Shown: positions 16,105 through 24,848, counted from the first letter of the stretch. The stretch is DNA of 64,000 nucleotides from Devosia chinhatensis (GCF_000969445.1 NZ_JZEY01000061.1:1227501-1291500), one strand, 5' to 3'. A program made the numbers and translations. Notes: generated by a model not told the origin, from the sequence alone.

Positions 16105-16508
16105 GGTGCATCCTCATAAAGACGAAAAACCAGGGCCAGCATGCCGCCCAGCACCACCAGATAAACCCCGATATCGAAGACCATGGTCGTGCCCAGCTTG
16201 AAGCCGTTGGGAAAGAACACCCATTGATGAGCGAGATAGGAGCCGTCGACCCAGAGGCCCGGCAAACCACTGATAAAGCCGAGGAACACGCCCAGTCCCG
16301 CCAGGCTCATGGGATGGATGCGCAGGAGGGCGCGGGCTTTGGGCACGCCTTCGGCAAGGGCGATGACCGCCAGGGCCATGGCGGCGACGAGCCCACCGAC
16401 AAAGCCGCCTCCCGGCTCGTCGTGACCCCTCCACAGGATAAAGATCGACGCTGCCAGCATGAGGCCGAACAGGATGCGGGCGCTCGAGGTGAAGATGAGC
16501 GAGTTCAT
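16101..16508 (-). CDS. mrpB: Mrp cation/proton antiporter subunit B
   Basis: 135-residue MrpB with four membrane segments. The family motif [19 protein letters not shown] (about 27-45) is intact, and the C-terminal [21 protein letters not shown] is typical. It starts 3 bp after the mrpA stop. Because MrpA here also carries its C-terminal MbhE/MrpB-like part, the operon has the standard seven-gene (group 1) composition. Confidence 0.94.
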   Translation of the reverse strand: MNSLIFTSSARILFGLMLAASIFILWRGHDEPGGGFVGGLVAAMALAVIALAEGVPKARALLRIHPMSLAGLGVFLGFISGLPGLWVDGSYLAHQWVFFPNGFKLGTTMVFDIGVYLVVLGGMLALVFRLYEDAP

Positions 16509-16511
16509 GGG

Positions 16512-18821
16512 CTAGCCTTTCCGGTCGACGCGACGGCGGCGCAGCAAGGCCCAGGCGCCCATCGTGGCGAAGGCCACCACGGCGATTTCGCCCAGCGTAT
16601 CGAGCGCGCGGTAATCGACGATGATGACGTTGACGACATTGTGCCCCTGCGCCTCGGTATAGCTGGTCGCGCCGTAGAACGCGGAAATGCGGGGGTCGAA
16701 GGGGATGGCCAGCATCGCCACGAGGCCGATGAACACCACCACCGAAAAGCTCAGGGCGATGACCGCGTCCAGCTTGCGCTCTCCCGGCTTGCGGGTCGGC
16801 TCGGTCGTCGTCGGCAGGCGCAGGAGCACTGCCATGATCACCACGAGCACCAGCGTTTCGACGGCAAACTGGGTGAGGGCCAGATCAGGCGCACCGTTGA
16901 GCACGAAGAGCAGGGCCGAGCCATAGCCGACAATGCCCACCCCGATCAGCGCCGCTACCAGCGAGCGAACCCGGGTCGCGACCAGGGCGCCGACCAACCC
17001 GGCCGCCAGCAGCAGGGTCGGAACAGGCAGGACCGGATCCAGCGGGGCCATCGCAAATTGTCCGGTGTGCCACAAGACCCAGGCACAGGTTGCGAGCAGG
17101 GTCAGCATCACCAGCACCGAATAATGGCGCTGGTCGCCATTCTGCAGCCACCGGGTGGCCGCACGGGCGAGAGAAAGAATGGCCTCGACGACGCGATAAT
17201 AGAGGCGGTCGGCATCGAGACGTTGCGACCAGCCTGAGGCCCGGATGCCATCGTGCAGAGCATCCCATTTCCACGCCAGGACAGCGCCCAGCCCGATGGC
17301 TGCCATGCTGAGAAACAGCATGGGCGTGATGCCGTGCCAGAGCGAGAAGCTGGTATCGATTGGCGCGCCGTAAAGCGCCGTCGCGGCAGGCCCGACGAGG
17401 TGCCGGGTAATGAGGCCGGGCACGAGCCCCATGATAATGCCGGTCACCCCCAGCAGCAGCGGTCCGAACAGCAGGCCCGGCGTCTCGCCATGATGCACGT
17501 GGCTGATCTTGTCTCGGCCCAGGAAAAAGGGCCGCAGCGAGACGACGCCTGCCACCGAAACCATGATGCCGTTGACCAGCACAGCGATGATCACCGGAAC
17601 GACGTTCCAGCCGCTTTCGAGCTGCGCCTCGAACAGATATTCCTTTGAGATGAAGCCGATGAAGGGCGGCAGGCCAGCCATGGAGAAGCTGGCCAGCACC
17701 GCGGCGGCGGCCGTAAACGGCAGGAAGCGCACCAGTCCGCCCAGCTTGCGCAATTCGGCGATATGGGTGGCATGGATTGCCGTGCCGGCGCAGAAGAACA
17801 GGGCGGCCTTGTAAAGTGCGTGCGCCAGGATAAAGCCTGCCGTGGCGACCGCTGCGACCTCGCCGTCGAGCCCGATCAGCATGACCAGGATGCCGAGGGA
17901 CGCAACGGTCGATTGCGCCAGGATTGCCTTGTAGCCGGTCGCCCGCAGGGCATTGAGCGCCGCAATGGACATCGTCAATGAGCCAAAGATGACCAATGTT
18001 ACGCCGAAGGCGGGGACTTGGGCGAAAGCCGCGTCGAACCGGCCGAGCAGGTAGATGCCCAGTTTCACCATCGTGGCCGAATGCAGATATGCCGATGCCG
18101 GCGTCGGCGCCGCCATGGCCTGTGGAAGCCAGAAATGGAACGGAAACTGTGCCGACTTGGTAAAGGCGCCCAGAAGCAGCAGCACGACGATGGCCACCAG
18201 ATAAGGGCTTTCGGCGATGCGGTCGGCGCTGCCGGCCACGGCGCTGAGGCTGAAGGTGCCAAGATCCAGCCCGATCAGCAGGATGGCACCGAAAAGCGCC
18301 AGGCCCCCGCCCGCCGTGATCAACAGCGATTGCAGCGCCGCCCGGCGCGCTTCGACCTTGCGGGCCTCGAAGCCGATCAACATGAAGGAGGTAAGGCTCG
18401 TGGCTTCCCAGAAGACGAACATGACGATGAGGTTGTCCGAAAGGACGGTGCCCAGCATGGCCGTCATGAAAATCAGGATGAGGAGGATGAAGCGGGCGCG
18501 CGTCTTGGCGGGCGCATCCGCGAAATAGGCCCCGGCATAAAGGGTGACCAATGTACCGATACCGGTGATCAGGAGACCGAAGAGATAGGAAAAGCCGTCA
18601 AGCCGCAAGGCGAGGACGACGCCCAGTGAGGGCACCCAGTCCAGCGCCTCGGTGACGACGCCACCATTGGTGATGTCTGCCCAATGCGCCAGCAGGCCGA
18701 AAAAGAGTGTTGCGGGAATGGCGACCGGCAGAAGCCGCCCAAGAGGCCCGGCCAGCGCGGATAGCCGCCAGCCCACCAAGCTGCCCACGGCAGACAGGAT
18801 CAGCACTGTGAGAAGAGACAC
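16512..18821 (-). CDS. mrpA: Mrp cation/proton antiporter subunit A
   Basis: First and largest subunit (769 residues from the GTG at 18821), related to NuoL. It has about 20 membrane segments, the conserved region FVFWEATSLTSFMLIGFE with its functional Glu, FWLPQAMAAPTPASAYLHSATMVK (split around 220-243), and the C-terminal extension NGAPDLALTQFAVETLVLVVI (about 640-660) followed by the RALDTLGEIAVV stretch typical of MrpA. Start choice: a TTG at 18839 gives a longer frame, but GGAGG at 18835-18831 lies nine bases before the GTG at 18821, which is therefore preferred. It is the first gene of an operon that continues through mrpBCDEFG to the two-component genes. Confidence 0.94.
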   Translation of the reverse strand: MSLLTVLILSAVGSLVGWRLSALAGPLGRLLPVAIPATLFFGLLAHWADITNGGVVTEALDWVPSLGVVLALRLDGFSYLFGLLITGIGTLVTLYAGAYFADAPAKTRARFILLILIFMTAMLGTVLSDNLIVMFVFWEATSLTSFMLIGFEARKVEARRAALQSLLITAGGGLALFGAILLIGLDLGTFSLSAVAGSADRIAESPYLVAIVVLLLLGAFTKSAQFPFHFWLPQAMAAPTPASAYLHSATMVKLGIYLLGRFDAAFAQVPAFGVTLVIFGSLTMSIAALNALRATGYKAILAQSTVASLGILVMLIGLDGEVAAVATAGFILAHALYKAALFFCAGTAIHATHIAELRKLGGLVRFLPFTAAAAVLASFSMAGLPPFIGFISKEYLFEAQLESGWNVVPVIIAVLVNGIMVSVAGVVSLRPFFLGRDKISHVHHGETPGLLFGPLLLGVTGIIMGLVPGLITRHLVGPAATALYGAPIDTSFSLWHGITPMLFLSMAAIGLGAVLAWKWDALHDGIRASGWSQRLDADRLYYRVVEAILSLARAATRWLQNGDQRHYSVLVMLTLLATCAWVLWHTGQFAMAPLDPVLPVPTLLLAAGLVGALVATRVRSLVAALIGVGIVGYGSALLFVLNGAPDLALTQFAVETLVLVVIMAVLLRLPTTTEPTRKPGERKLDAVIALSFSVVVFIGLVAMLAIPFDPRISAFYGATSYTEAQGHNVVNVIIVDYRALDTLGEIAVVAFATMGAWALLRRRRVDRKG

Positions 18822-18854
18822 GACAGACAACCTCCGCAATTCGCGGATACCGTC

Positions 18855-18869
18855 GCAAGCCTCGTGCCA
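18855..18869 (-). promoter_or_regulatory. Sigma-54 (-24/-12) promoter of the mrp operon
   Basis: On the minus strand TGGCACG (18869-18863), AGGC, TTGC (18858-18855) matches the sigma-54 consensus TGGCACG-N4-TTGC, with the invariant GG and GC exactly ten bases apart and a T-tract just upstream. Transcription would start near 18843, about 22 bp before the GTG start of mrpA and its GGAGG. The operon itself encodes a GAFTGA-bearing activator. Confidence 0.82.
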
Positions 18870-18910
18870 GAAAAAAATTGAGCAAAATCAAAGGTGCGGG
18901 CAAAGAGCCG

Positions 18911-18956
18911 GTCCGCTTATCCGAACCGGACACCCCATGCGTTCGGTTTTCCGAAC
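18911..18956 (-). promoter_or_regulatory. Two tandem dyads, candidate enhancer sites for the sigma-54 activator
   Basis: Site 1 is a perfect dyad GTTCGGTTTTCCGAAC (18941-18956, extended by one pair of bases on each side and more). Site 2 is GTCCGCTTATCCGAAC (18911-18926), with the same right half and a degenerate left half. The sites are exactly 30 bp apart, about three helical turns, and lie roughly 70-115 bp upstream of the predicted start, the usual place for NtrC-type enhancers. The rest of the gap up to the tRNA shows nothing else. Confidence 0.6.
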
Positions 18957-19042
18957 GCTCTGTGCGCAAGCATTGCCAGCCAACCGAGCTGCCGCGCTCG
19001 TCGCCAGACCAAGGGTAATGTAAAGACTTGTCGGGGCGAAAT

Positions 19043-19116
19043 TGGAGCGGGTGAAGGGAATCGAACCCTCGTCGTAAGCTTGGGAAGCTTCTGCTCTACC
19101 ATTGAGCTACACCCGC
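19043..19116 (-). tRNA. tRNA-Gly (CCC)
   Basis: The minus strand reads GCGGGTG acceptor arm, TAGCTC D arm, anticodon loop TTCCCAA (anticodon CCC), T arm GAGGGTTCGATTCCCTT and closing CACCCGC, then TCCA, so the CCA end is encoded. The anticodon stem has a G-A mismatch at its outer pair. The sequence closely follows the layout of bacterial glyU. No intrinsic terminator is visible downstream before the mrp control region. Confidence 0.95.
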
Positions 19117-19213
19117 CTGGCGCTGGTCCAGGGTGCTGGTCGGTTGCAACCAGCCCGGCGATAGATGCTGGAAATCAAAGGGGGCGTCAAGGTGCTCCGC
19201 GCATCTGCGCCGG

Positions 19214-20416
19214 CTAGAGCCTTATACTGGCATTCATGAAATAGCGCTCGAAGAGCGGGCTGGCCGCGGCGCCCAATGCCCGGGCATTTCCGCCCACCGC
19301 GCCGGCCTCGATGCGGGGGGCGATGAGGCCGCGCATGTCCTGGTTGACGAGATAACGCCGCGTGCGCTCGACGAGGTCGTGCTTGACCATTTCGGGAAAG
19401 GCGCCATCGATCAGGATGGCCTCGAAATCGATCACGGCGCAGACGGAAAGGCTGGCCCGGGCCAGTTCCTGTGCCGTCCGCCCGAGCCAAGGATCGACGA
19501 ACCGGGAAAACCGGCTCCAGTCCTGCGGCTGCGCCCAAAGATCGCGTGGGTCGTGGCCGTTCTCGGCCAGGCGCGCCTCGAGCAGGTGGATCGAGGCGGT
19601 GTCGATCAATTGCTGGCTTTCCCCTTGTGGGCCGAAACTGCGCAACGACCCCAGAGCGCCGGCATTGCCGTGATGGCCCTGATAGACCGAATGATTGAGG
19701 ACGATGCCGCCGCCAATAAAGGCACCGATGAAGAAATAGGCGTAATCACGAAACTCCTTGCCGCGCCCATAGATCTGTTCGGCCTGGCAGCCAGCGGTAG
19801 CGTCATTGACCATGCTGACCGGCAGGTCGGTAAATTTTGCCAGCTCGGCGACGAAGTCGACATCCTTCCAGGAAACGAAATCGTCGGATGGAGGGCCCAC
19901 CAATTCGTTCCAGCGCCAGAGCTCGAACGGCAGGCCGATGCCGATACCGCAGATGCGCTGGCGTTCTGTGGGGCTGCATGCCGCAAGGATGGTCTTGAGC
20001 CCTTCTTGGAGAAAGGTAAAGATCGGGCCGGGCAGGGGATATTCGTAGGTCAGCTGCAATTCCTGCCGAACCGTGCCGCGAAAATCGGCAAGCAGCAGCA
20101 CCGCGCTGCGCCGCCCGATCTTGCAGCCCAGGGAGAGCACGCCATTTTCTGCCAGATGCATGGGCACGGAAGGCTTACCCACCTTCCCCTTGATCGGGGT
20201 GCCGCGCTCGAGCAGCCCTTCGGCCTCCATTTCGCGCAGGATGATCGAGATGGTCTGTGGAGACAGGTTTGCGAGCCGCGCCAATTCGCTGCCGGCGGTC
20301 GGGCCATTGCGCTGCAGCAGGGTCAGCAGCAGACGTTCATTATAGTCGCGAACCCCACTTTGGTTCACGCCCCCGCTCAGCGATCGGATGACTGCATTGT
20401 CCATGGCGCGCACCAT
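19214..20416 (-). CDS. frcR: ROK-family transcriptional regulator, probable FrcR
   Basis: NagC/XylR-type sugar-responsive repressor of about 400 residues. An N-terminal winged helix-turn-helix (LLLTLLQRNGPTAGSELA then LSPQTISIILREMEAEGLL) is followed by the ROK actin-like fold: GIGIGLPFELW, FVAELAKFTDLPVSMVNDATA and the glycine-rich FFIGAFIGGGIVLN with HHGNAGALGS. The zinc-type CGxxGC segment of kinases is absent, as expected for a regulator lacking sugar kinase activity. It is divergent from frcBCA. Start is uncertain: TTG 20422, ATG 20416 and ATG 20404 are all in frame with weak ribosome-binding sites. Confidence 0.85.
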   Translation of the reverse strand: MVRAMDNAVIRSLSGGVNQSGVRDYNERLLLTLLQRNGPTAGSELARLANLSPQTISIILREMEAEGLLERGTPIKGKVGKPSVPMHLAENGVLSLGCKIGRRSAVLLLADFRGTVRQELQLTYEYPLPGPIFTFLQEGLKTILAACSPTERQRICGIGIGLPFELWRWNELVGPPSDDFVSWKDVDFVAELAKFTDLPVSMVNDATAGCQAEQIYGRGKEFRDYAYFFIGAFIGGGIVLNHSVYQGHHGNAGALGSLRSFGPQGESQQLIDTASIHLLEARLAENGHDPRDLWAQPQDWSRFSRFVDPWLGRTAQELARASLSVCAVIDFEAILIDGAFPEMVKHDLVERTRRYLVNQDMRGLIAPRIEAGAVGGNARALGAAASPLFERYFMNASIRL

Positions 20417-20459
20417 AATCAAGGCTATGCCATCACGGAAGATAGCCCGCCTGAAATAA

Positions 20460-20511
20460 ATAAATAAACTAGATTTATATATTGACGAGGCCTGGAATCC
20501 GTTTCACGATA
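20460..20511 (+). promoter_or_regulatory. Candidate frcB promoter and AT-rich operator
   Basis: ATAAAT (20460-20465), seven bases, ATTTAT (20473-20478) forms an AT-rich dyad like NagC/Mlc sites. Directly after it TTGACG (20482-20487) could be a -35 box, with a weak ACGATA (20506-20511) as -10. An operator next to the -35 box would suit repression by the divergent ROK protein. Confidence 0.4.
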
Positions 20512-20591
20512 TGGGCGTGCAATCAAGCAAGCCGGTGTCAGGCCGAGGGGGAAGGAGCCCTTTCTGAACTGCCGGACCAGGGAGAGAGAAC

Positions 20592-21605
20592 ATGAAAAAG
20601 CTGCTTTTGGGCACGGCCTTGTGCCTGGCTGCCATGACGCCTGCGGCAATGGCCCAGGATGTGAGCGCCTGCCTCATCACCAAGGCCGATACCAATCCGT
20701 TTTTCGTCAAGATGAAGGAAGGCGCCGAGGCCAAGGCTGCCGAGCTGGGCGTGACGCTCAAGTCCTATGCCGGCAAGATCGACGGCGATCATGAAACCCA
20801 GGTGGCGGCCATCGAAACCTGCATCGCTGATGGCGCCAAGGGCATTCTGATAACGGCCTCGGATACCTCTGCAATCGTGCAATCGGTGCAGCAGGCCCGC
20901 GACGCCGGCCTCGTCGTCATCGCACTCGATACGCCCCTCACGCCGATCGATGCCGCCGATGCCACCTTTGCCACCGACAATTTTCTGGCCGGTGAACTGA
21001 TCGGAAAGTGGGCCGCCGCCAAGATGGGCGCGGAAGCTGCCAATGCCAAGATCGCCATGCTGGACCTGGCGGTCAGCCAGCCCAGCGTCGACGTCTTGCG
21101 CGACCAGGGGTTCCTCACAGGCTTTGGCATCGACGTCGCCGATCCCAACAAGTGGGGCGATGAAACCGATCCACGCATCGTCGGCCATGACGTGACCGCG
21201 GGGAACGAGGAGGGTGGCCGCAAGGCGATGGAAAACCTGCTCGCCAAAGACCCGATGATCAACCTCGTCTATACGATCAATGAGCCCTCCGCTGCCGGTG
21301 CCTACGAGGCCCTGAAGTCGATCGGCCGGGAGAATGACGTCACCATCGTTTCCGTCGACGGCGGCTGCCCCGGCGTCGCCAATGTGAAGGACGGCGTGAT
21401 CGGCGCTACCTCCCAGCAATATCCCCTGCAGATGGCGGCACTCGGCGTCGAGGCGATCAAGGCCTGGGCCGATAGCGGCGCCAAGCCCGAACCAACCCCC
21501 GGCAAGGACTTCTTCGACACCGGCGTCAAGCTTGTGACCGATACGCCGGCCGATGGCGTCGAGTCCATCGACAGCGCCGAAGGCACCAATCTCTGCTGGG
21601 GCTAG
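20592..21605 (+). CDS. frcB: Sugar ABC transporter periplasmic binding protein, FrcB-like
   Basis: 337-residue type I periplasmic binding protein. The signal peptide [21 protein letters not shown] is cleaved before QDVSACL. The mature domain begins with the ribose-binding-protein pattern [19 protein letters not shown], then [28 protein letters not shown] and the C-terminal [15 protein letters not shown]. The sequence and the order regulator-B-C-A match the rhizobial fructose/mannose/ribose importer Frc. It delivers sugar to the FrcC permease; exact sugar is inferred. Confidence 0.88.
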   Translation: MKKLLLGTALCLAAMTPAAMAQDVSACLITKADTNPFFVKMKEGAEAKAAELGVTLKSYAGKIDGDHETQVAAIETCIADGAKGILITASDTSAIVQSVQQARDAGLVVIALDTPLTPIDAADATFATDNFLAGELIGKWAAAKMGAEAANAKIAMLDLAVSQPSVDVLRDQGFLTGFGIDVADPNKWGDETDPRIVGHDVTAGNEEGGRKAMENLLAKDPMINLVYTINEPSAAGAYEALKSIGRENDVTIVSVDGGCPGVANVKDGVIGATSQQYPLQMAALGVEAIKAWADSGAKPEPTPGKDFFDTGVKLVTDTPADGVESIDSAEGTNLCWG

Positions 21606-21681
21606 GCCTCGCATAGACCCAGATCACGGCGGGGGCGGCAGCACAGTTGCCCCCGCGTTCATCCCCAGGGGAGGTAGGCCC

Positions 21682-22740
21682 ATGTCGAACCCGTCCGAGG
21701 CCGAGCAGGGCCTCACGAGGCGCAGCGAAAGCATTGCCAGTTTCGATCATCAGATGACCCTATTGTCGCGTGTCCAGCATGCGCTGCATTCGAACCCGGC
21801 GCTGGTCCCGCTCATCGTCCTCGTATTTTCGGTCATTGTCTTCGGAGCCCTTCTGGGCACCAAGTTCTTCTCGTCCTTTGCCATGACGCTGATCCTCCAG
21901 CAGGTGGCCATTGTCGGCATCGTCGGCGCGGCCCAGTCTCTGGTGATCCTTACCGCCGGCATCGATCTGTCCGTGGGCGCGATCATGGTGCTCAGCTCGG
22001 TGATCATGGGCCAGTTCACTTTCCGCCTGGGCATGCCGCCGGCTGTTGCCATTGCCTGCGGCCTCGTGGTCGGTACCTTCATCGGGTTCGTCAACGGCTG
22101 GCTCATCGCGCGGGTGAAGCTGCCTCCGTTCATCGTCACTCTGGGTATCTGGCAAATCGCTCTTGCCACCAACTTCCTCTATTCGGGCAACGAAACCATC
22201 CGCGCCCAGGAAATCGAGACCCAGGCCCCATTGCTGCAGTTTTTCGGCAAGTCCTTCACCCTGGGCGGCGCGGTGTTCACCTATGGGGTGATCTTCTTCA
22301 TCGTGCTGGTGCTGGTCCTGGCCTATGTGCTGCGTCACACCGCATGGGGGCGCCATGTCTATGCCGTGGGGGACGATCCGGATGCAGCCGCGCTTTCCGG
22401 CGTCAACACCAAGCGCATCCTCATTTCGGTCTATATGCTGTCCGGCCTCATCTGCGCCTTTGCCGGCTGGGTCCTGATCGGCCGCATCGGTTCCGTGTCG
22501 CCGACATCGGGGCAATCGGCCAATATCGAATCCATTACGGCCGTGGTGATCGGGGGCATTTCGCTGTTCGGCGGGCGCGGTTCGATCATGGGCATGTTCT
22601 TCGGCGCGCTCATCGTGGGTGTCTTCTCGCTTGGCCTGCGCCTGATGGGCGCCGACGCGCAATGGACTTACCTGCTCATCGGCGCCCTCATCATTGCCGC
22701 CGTTGCCATCGATCAGTGGATCAGAAAGGTGTCTGCCTGA
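21682..22740 (+). CDS. frcC: Sugar ABC transporter permease, FrcC-like
   Basis: Inner-membrane permease of the RbsC family, 352 residues from the ATG at 21682, which has GGGGAGG eight bases upstream. It has about ten membrane segments and the family stretches SLVILTAGIDLSVGAIMVLSS, FVNGWLIARVKLPPFIVTLG, YAVGDDPDAAALSGVN and VVIGGISLFGGRGSIMG, the cytoplasmic loop that contacts the ATPase. The stop overlaps the frcA start (TGATG). Confidence 0.92.
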   Translation: MSNPSEAEQGLTRRSESIASFDHQMTLLSRVQHALHSNPALVPLIVLVFSVIVFGALLGTKFFSSFAMTLILQQVAIVGIVGAAQSLVILTAGIDLSVGAIMVLSSVIMGQFTFRLGMPPAVAIACGLVVGTFIGFVNGWLIARVKLPPFIVTLGIWQIALATNFLYSGNETIRAQEIETQAPLLQFFGKSFTLGGAVFTYGVIFFIVLVLVLAYVLRHTAWGRHVYAVGDDPDAAALSGVNTKRILISVYMLSGLICAFAGWVLIGRIGSVSPTSGQSANIESITAVVIGGISLFGGRGSIMGMFFGALIVGVFSLGLRLMGADAQWTYLLIGALIIAAVAIDQWIRKVSA

Positions 22741-23516
22741 TGGAACCCATTCTTTCCGCCCGCGCCCTCAACAAGCGCTATGGACGCGTGACTGCCCTCG
22801 ACAATTGCGACTTCGACCTGATGCCGGGGGAAATCCTCGCCGTCATCGGCGACAATGGCGCGGGCAAATCCTCCCTGATCAAGGCGCTGTCCGGCGCCAT
22901 CAGGCCCGATAGCGGCGACATCTTTCTTGAAGGGCAAAAGATCGAGTTTTCCTCGCCAATCGATGCGCGACTGGCCGGGGTCGAAACCGTCTACCAGACG
23001 CTGGCCATGTCACCGGCCCTCTCGATCGCCGACAACATGTTCATGGGGCGGGAAATCCGCAAGCCTGGCTTCATGGGAAAGGTCTTGCGCCAGCTCGATC
23101 GTCCCGCCATGGAGCGCATTGCCCGCGAGAAGCTGTCCGAGCTGGGCCTGATGACCATTCAGAACATCAACCAGGCCGTCGAAACCCTCTCCGGCGGGCA
23201 ACGGCAGGGCGTGGCGGTGGCGCGCGCCGCGGCCTTCGGTTCGAAAGTCATCATCCTCGACGAGCCCACCGCAGCACTCGGCGTCAAGGAATCCCGTCGC
23301 GTGCTCGATCTCATCCAGGACGTGCGGGCGCGGGGCATCCCCATCATCCTCATCAGTCACAACATGCCGCACGTTTTCGAGGTGGCCAATCGCATCCATG
23401 TGCATCGCCTGGGCCGGCGCCTCTGCGTGATCGATCCAAAGGATTATACGATGTCCGATGCCGTGGCATTCATGACCGGTGCCAAGAGCGCGCCGGGAGC
23501 CGCCATGGCAGCGTAA
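22740..23516 (+). CDS. frcA: Sugar ABC transporter ATP-binding protein, FrcA-like
   Basis: 258-residue single ABC ATPase domain, half the size of RbsA-type double ATPases, as in the Frc system. Walker A GDNGAGKSSL (about 38-47), Q-loop YQTLAMSP, signature LSGGQRQGVAVARA, Walker B KVIILDEPTAAL and switch His in LISHNMPHVFEVA are all present. It is coupled to frcC by a TGATG overlap and followed by a strong terminator, so frcBCA ends here; no frcK follows. Confidence 0.93.
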   Translation: MEPILSARALNKRYGRVTALDNCDFDLMPGEILAVIGDNGAGKSSLIKALSGAIRPDSGDIFLEGQKIEFSSPIDARLAGVETVYQTLAMSPALSIADNMFMGREIRKPGFMGKVLRQLDRPAMERIAREKLSELGLMTIQNINQAVETLSGGQRQGVAVARAAAFGSKVIILDEPTAALGVKESRRVLDLIQDVRARGIPIILISHNMPHVFEVANRIHVHRLGRRLCVIDPKDYTMSDAVAFMTGAKSAPGAAMAA

Positions 23517-23520
23517 GGAC

Positions 23521-23560
23521 AGGCGCCCGGCACTGTCCCCCCGCCGGGCGCCTCTCATTT
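23521..23560 (+). terminator. Terminator of the frcBCA operon
   Basis: Perfect 9-bp GC-rich stem GGCGCCCGG (23522-23530) / CCGGGCGCC (23544-23552) just after frcA, followed by a modest T-rich TCTCATTT. It lies between frcA and the convergent dcd. Confidence 0.65.
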
Positions 23561-23595
23561 AGTGACCAGCCATCGTCCTCTGCCTGATTCTTTGG

Positions 23596-24702
23596 TCAGG
23601 CTGAAAATGGCTTGAAATGCTTGGAAAGCTTGAGCGTTTGCGCCTGATAGTTCGAGCCCAAGTCTGATCCATAGAGACGATCCGGCGCCTCCGCGAGGTT
23701 CTCGTAAATCAGCCGGCCGATGATCTGGCCATGGCCCAGAAGGAAGGGCACTTCGCGGCTGCGCACCTCCAGCACGGCCCGGCTTCCGGTACCGCCTGCA
23801 GCCGAATGCCCAAAGCCGGGATCGAAGAAACCGGCATAATGGACGCGGAATTCCCCGACCAGCGGATCGAAGGGCACCATTTCCGCCGCATGGGTCGGCG
23901 GCACATGCACCGCCTCGAGGCTGACGAGGATGTAGAATTCGTCAGGGTCCAGGATCAGTTCGCTGCGGCCCCGCGCGTAAAGCGGCTCCCAGAAATCGAG
24001 CACGTCGAGCGCCGCCTTTTTGTCGACGTCCACCACGGCCGTGTGGCGCTTGGAGCGGAAGCCGATCAGCCCGTCCCGGCCTTGGCCCACGAGATCGATT
24101 GATAGCGCAACGCCATTATCCACCGGCTGCTCGCCGCCGATGACCAGCACGTCGCTGGCATGAAGCGCCTGATGCTCGCCGATGGAAAGCCGGCTGTCGC
24201 CGCCACGAAACCGCATCTGGCTCAGGCGCGATCCGGTCCGGACAAGGATCGGAAAGGTGCGCGGGCTGATTTCAAGATAGAGCGGACCGCTATAGCCTGA
24301 AGGCAATTGGTCAAAGCCCCGGGCGCGGTCGCCGATGACGCGGGTGAATACGTCCAGCCGGCCGGTCGAGCTTTTAGGATTTGCGGAGGCGCTCACACCC
24401 TCGGGCAGATCAAGGCGTTCCTCGAGCGGAACGAGATAGACGCAGCCGCGCTCGAGAACGGCGCCCTTGCTGAGGTCGATCTCATGCAGTTTGAGCGCCT
24501 CGATGCGCTCTGCCACCGAGTGGCTGGGTCCCGGCAGAAAGCTCGAGCGCACGCGAAAAGCGGTCTTGCCGAGCCGCAGGTCGAGGCTGGCCGGCTGGAC
24601 CTGGTCGGCATCGAAGGCGCGATCGGCGCGAATGGCGCCCTGCTCATGCAGCTTTTCGATCAATCGCGCCGGAAAGACGCCTTTCGGCCAAGCTTCGCTC
24701 AT
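23596..24702 (-). CDS. dcd: 2'-Deoxycytidine 5'-triphosphate deaminase, long two-domain form
   Basis: Deaminates dCTP to dUTP for thymidylate synthesis. At 368 residues it is about twice the length of the E. coli enzyme and appears to consist of two dUTPase/Dcd-type folds: one with ANPKSSTGRLDVFTRVIGD and QLPSGYSGPLYLEISPRTFP (about 108-150), the second around 215-340 with FDPLVGEFRVHYAGFFDPGFGHS and GQIIGRLIYENL. This long form is usual in Rhizobiales. It is divergent from metZ across the riboswitch region and convergent with frcA. Confidence 0.92.
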   Translation of the reverse strand: MSEAWPKGVFPARLIEKLHEQGAIRADRAFDADQVQPASLDLRLGKTAFRVRSSFLPGPSHSVAERIEALKLHEIDLSKGAVLERGCVYLVPLEERLDLPEGVSASANPKSSTGRLDVFTRVIGDRARGFDQLPSGYSGPLYLEISPRTFPILVRTGSRLSQMRFRGGDSRLSIGEHQALHASDVLVIGGEQPVDNGVALSIDLVGQGRDGLIGFRSKRHTAVVDVDKKAALDVLDFWEPLYARGRSELILDPDEFYILVSLEAVHVPPTHAAEMVPFDPLVGEFRVHYAGFFDPGFGHSAAGGTGSRAVLEVRSREVPFLLGHGQIIGRLIYENLAEAPDRLYGSDLGSNYQAQTLKLSKHFKPFSA

Positions 24703-24750
24703 GCAAATTACTCACGCTGGTCCTAGGCTTTCCCTAGCAAACCATAGCGA

Positions 24751-24779
24751 TTGACGCCATGGCCTCGATGCCGTTAAAT
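24751..24779 (+). promoter_or_regulatory. Sigma-70-type promoter of metZ
   Basis: TTGACG (24751-24756), 17-bp spacer, TTAAAT (24774-24779). The predicted start near 24787 lies immediately before the SAM-II aptamer, which supports the assignment. Confidence 0.75.
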
Positions 24780-24789
24780 CCCTCCATTC

Positions 24790-24841
24790 AGTGGTGATTT
24801 GGCCGGTCGCTTGCAGCCACTTAAAACAAATAGCTAAAGAC
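24790..24841 (+). promoter_or_regulatory. SAM-II riboswitch upstream of metZ
   Basis: The segment carries the conserved SAM-II blocks in order: GTGGTGATTTGGCCGG (from 24791), CTTGCAGCCACTTAAA (about 24810-24825) and AATAGCTAAAG (about 24829-24839). The pairing of GTGG with CCAC and the A-rich 3' part of the classical H-type pseudoknot are visible. SAM-II binds S-adenosylmethionine and lowers expression of methionine genes in alphaproteobacteria, most often metA, metZ or metX. Confidence 0.93.
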
Positions 24842-24848
24842 CGTTTGG

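Noticed and set aside
18939-18958. Perfect hairpin as terminator of tRNA-Gly
   Set aside because: There is no U-tract on the tRNA strand, and the repeat is duplicated 30 bp away in an enhancer-like arrangement, so a protein-binding site is the better reading.
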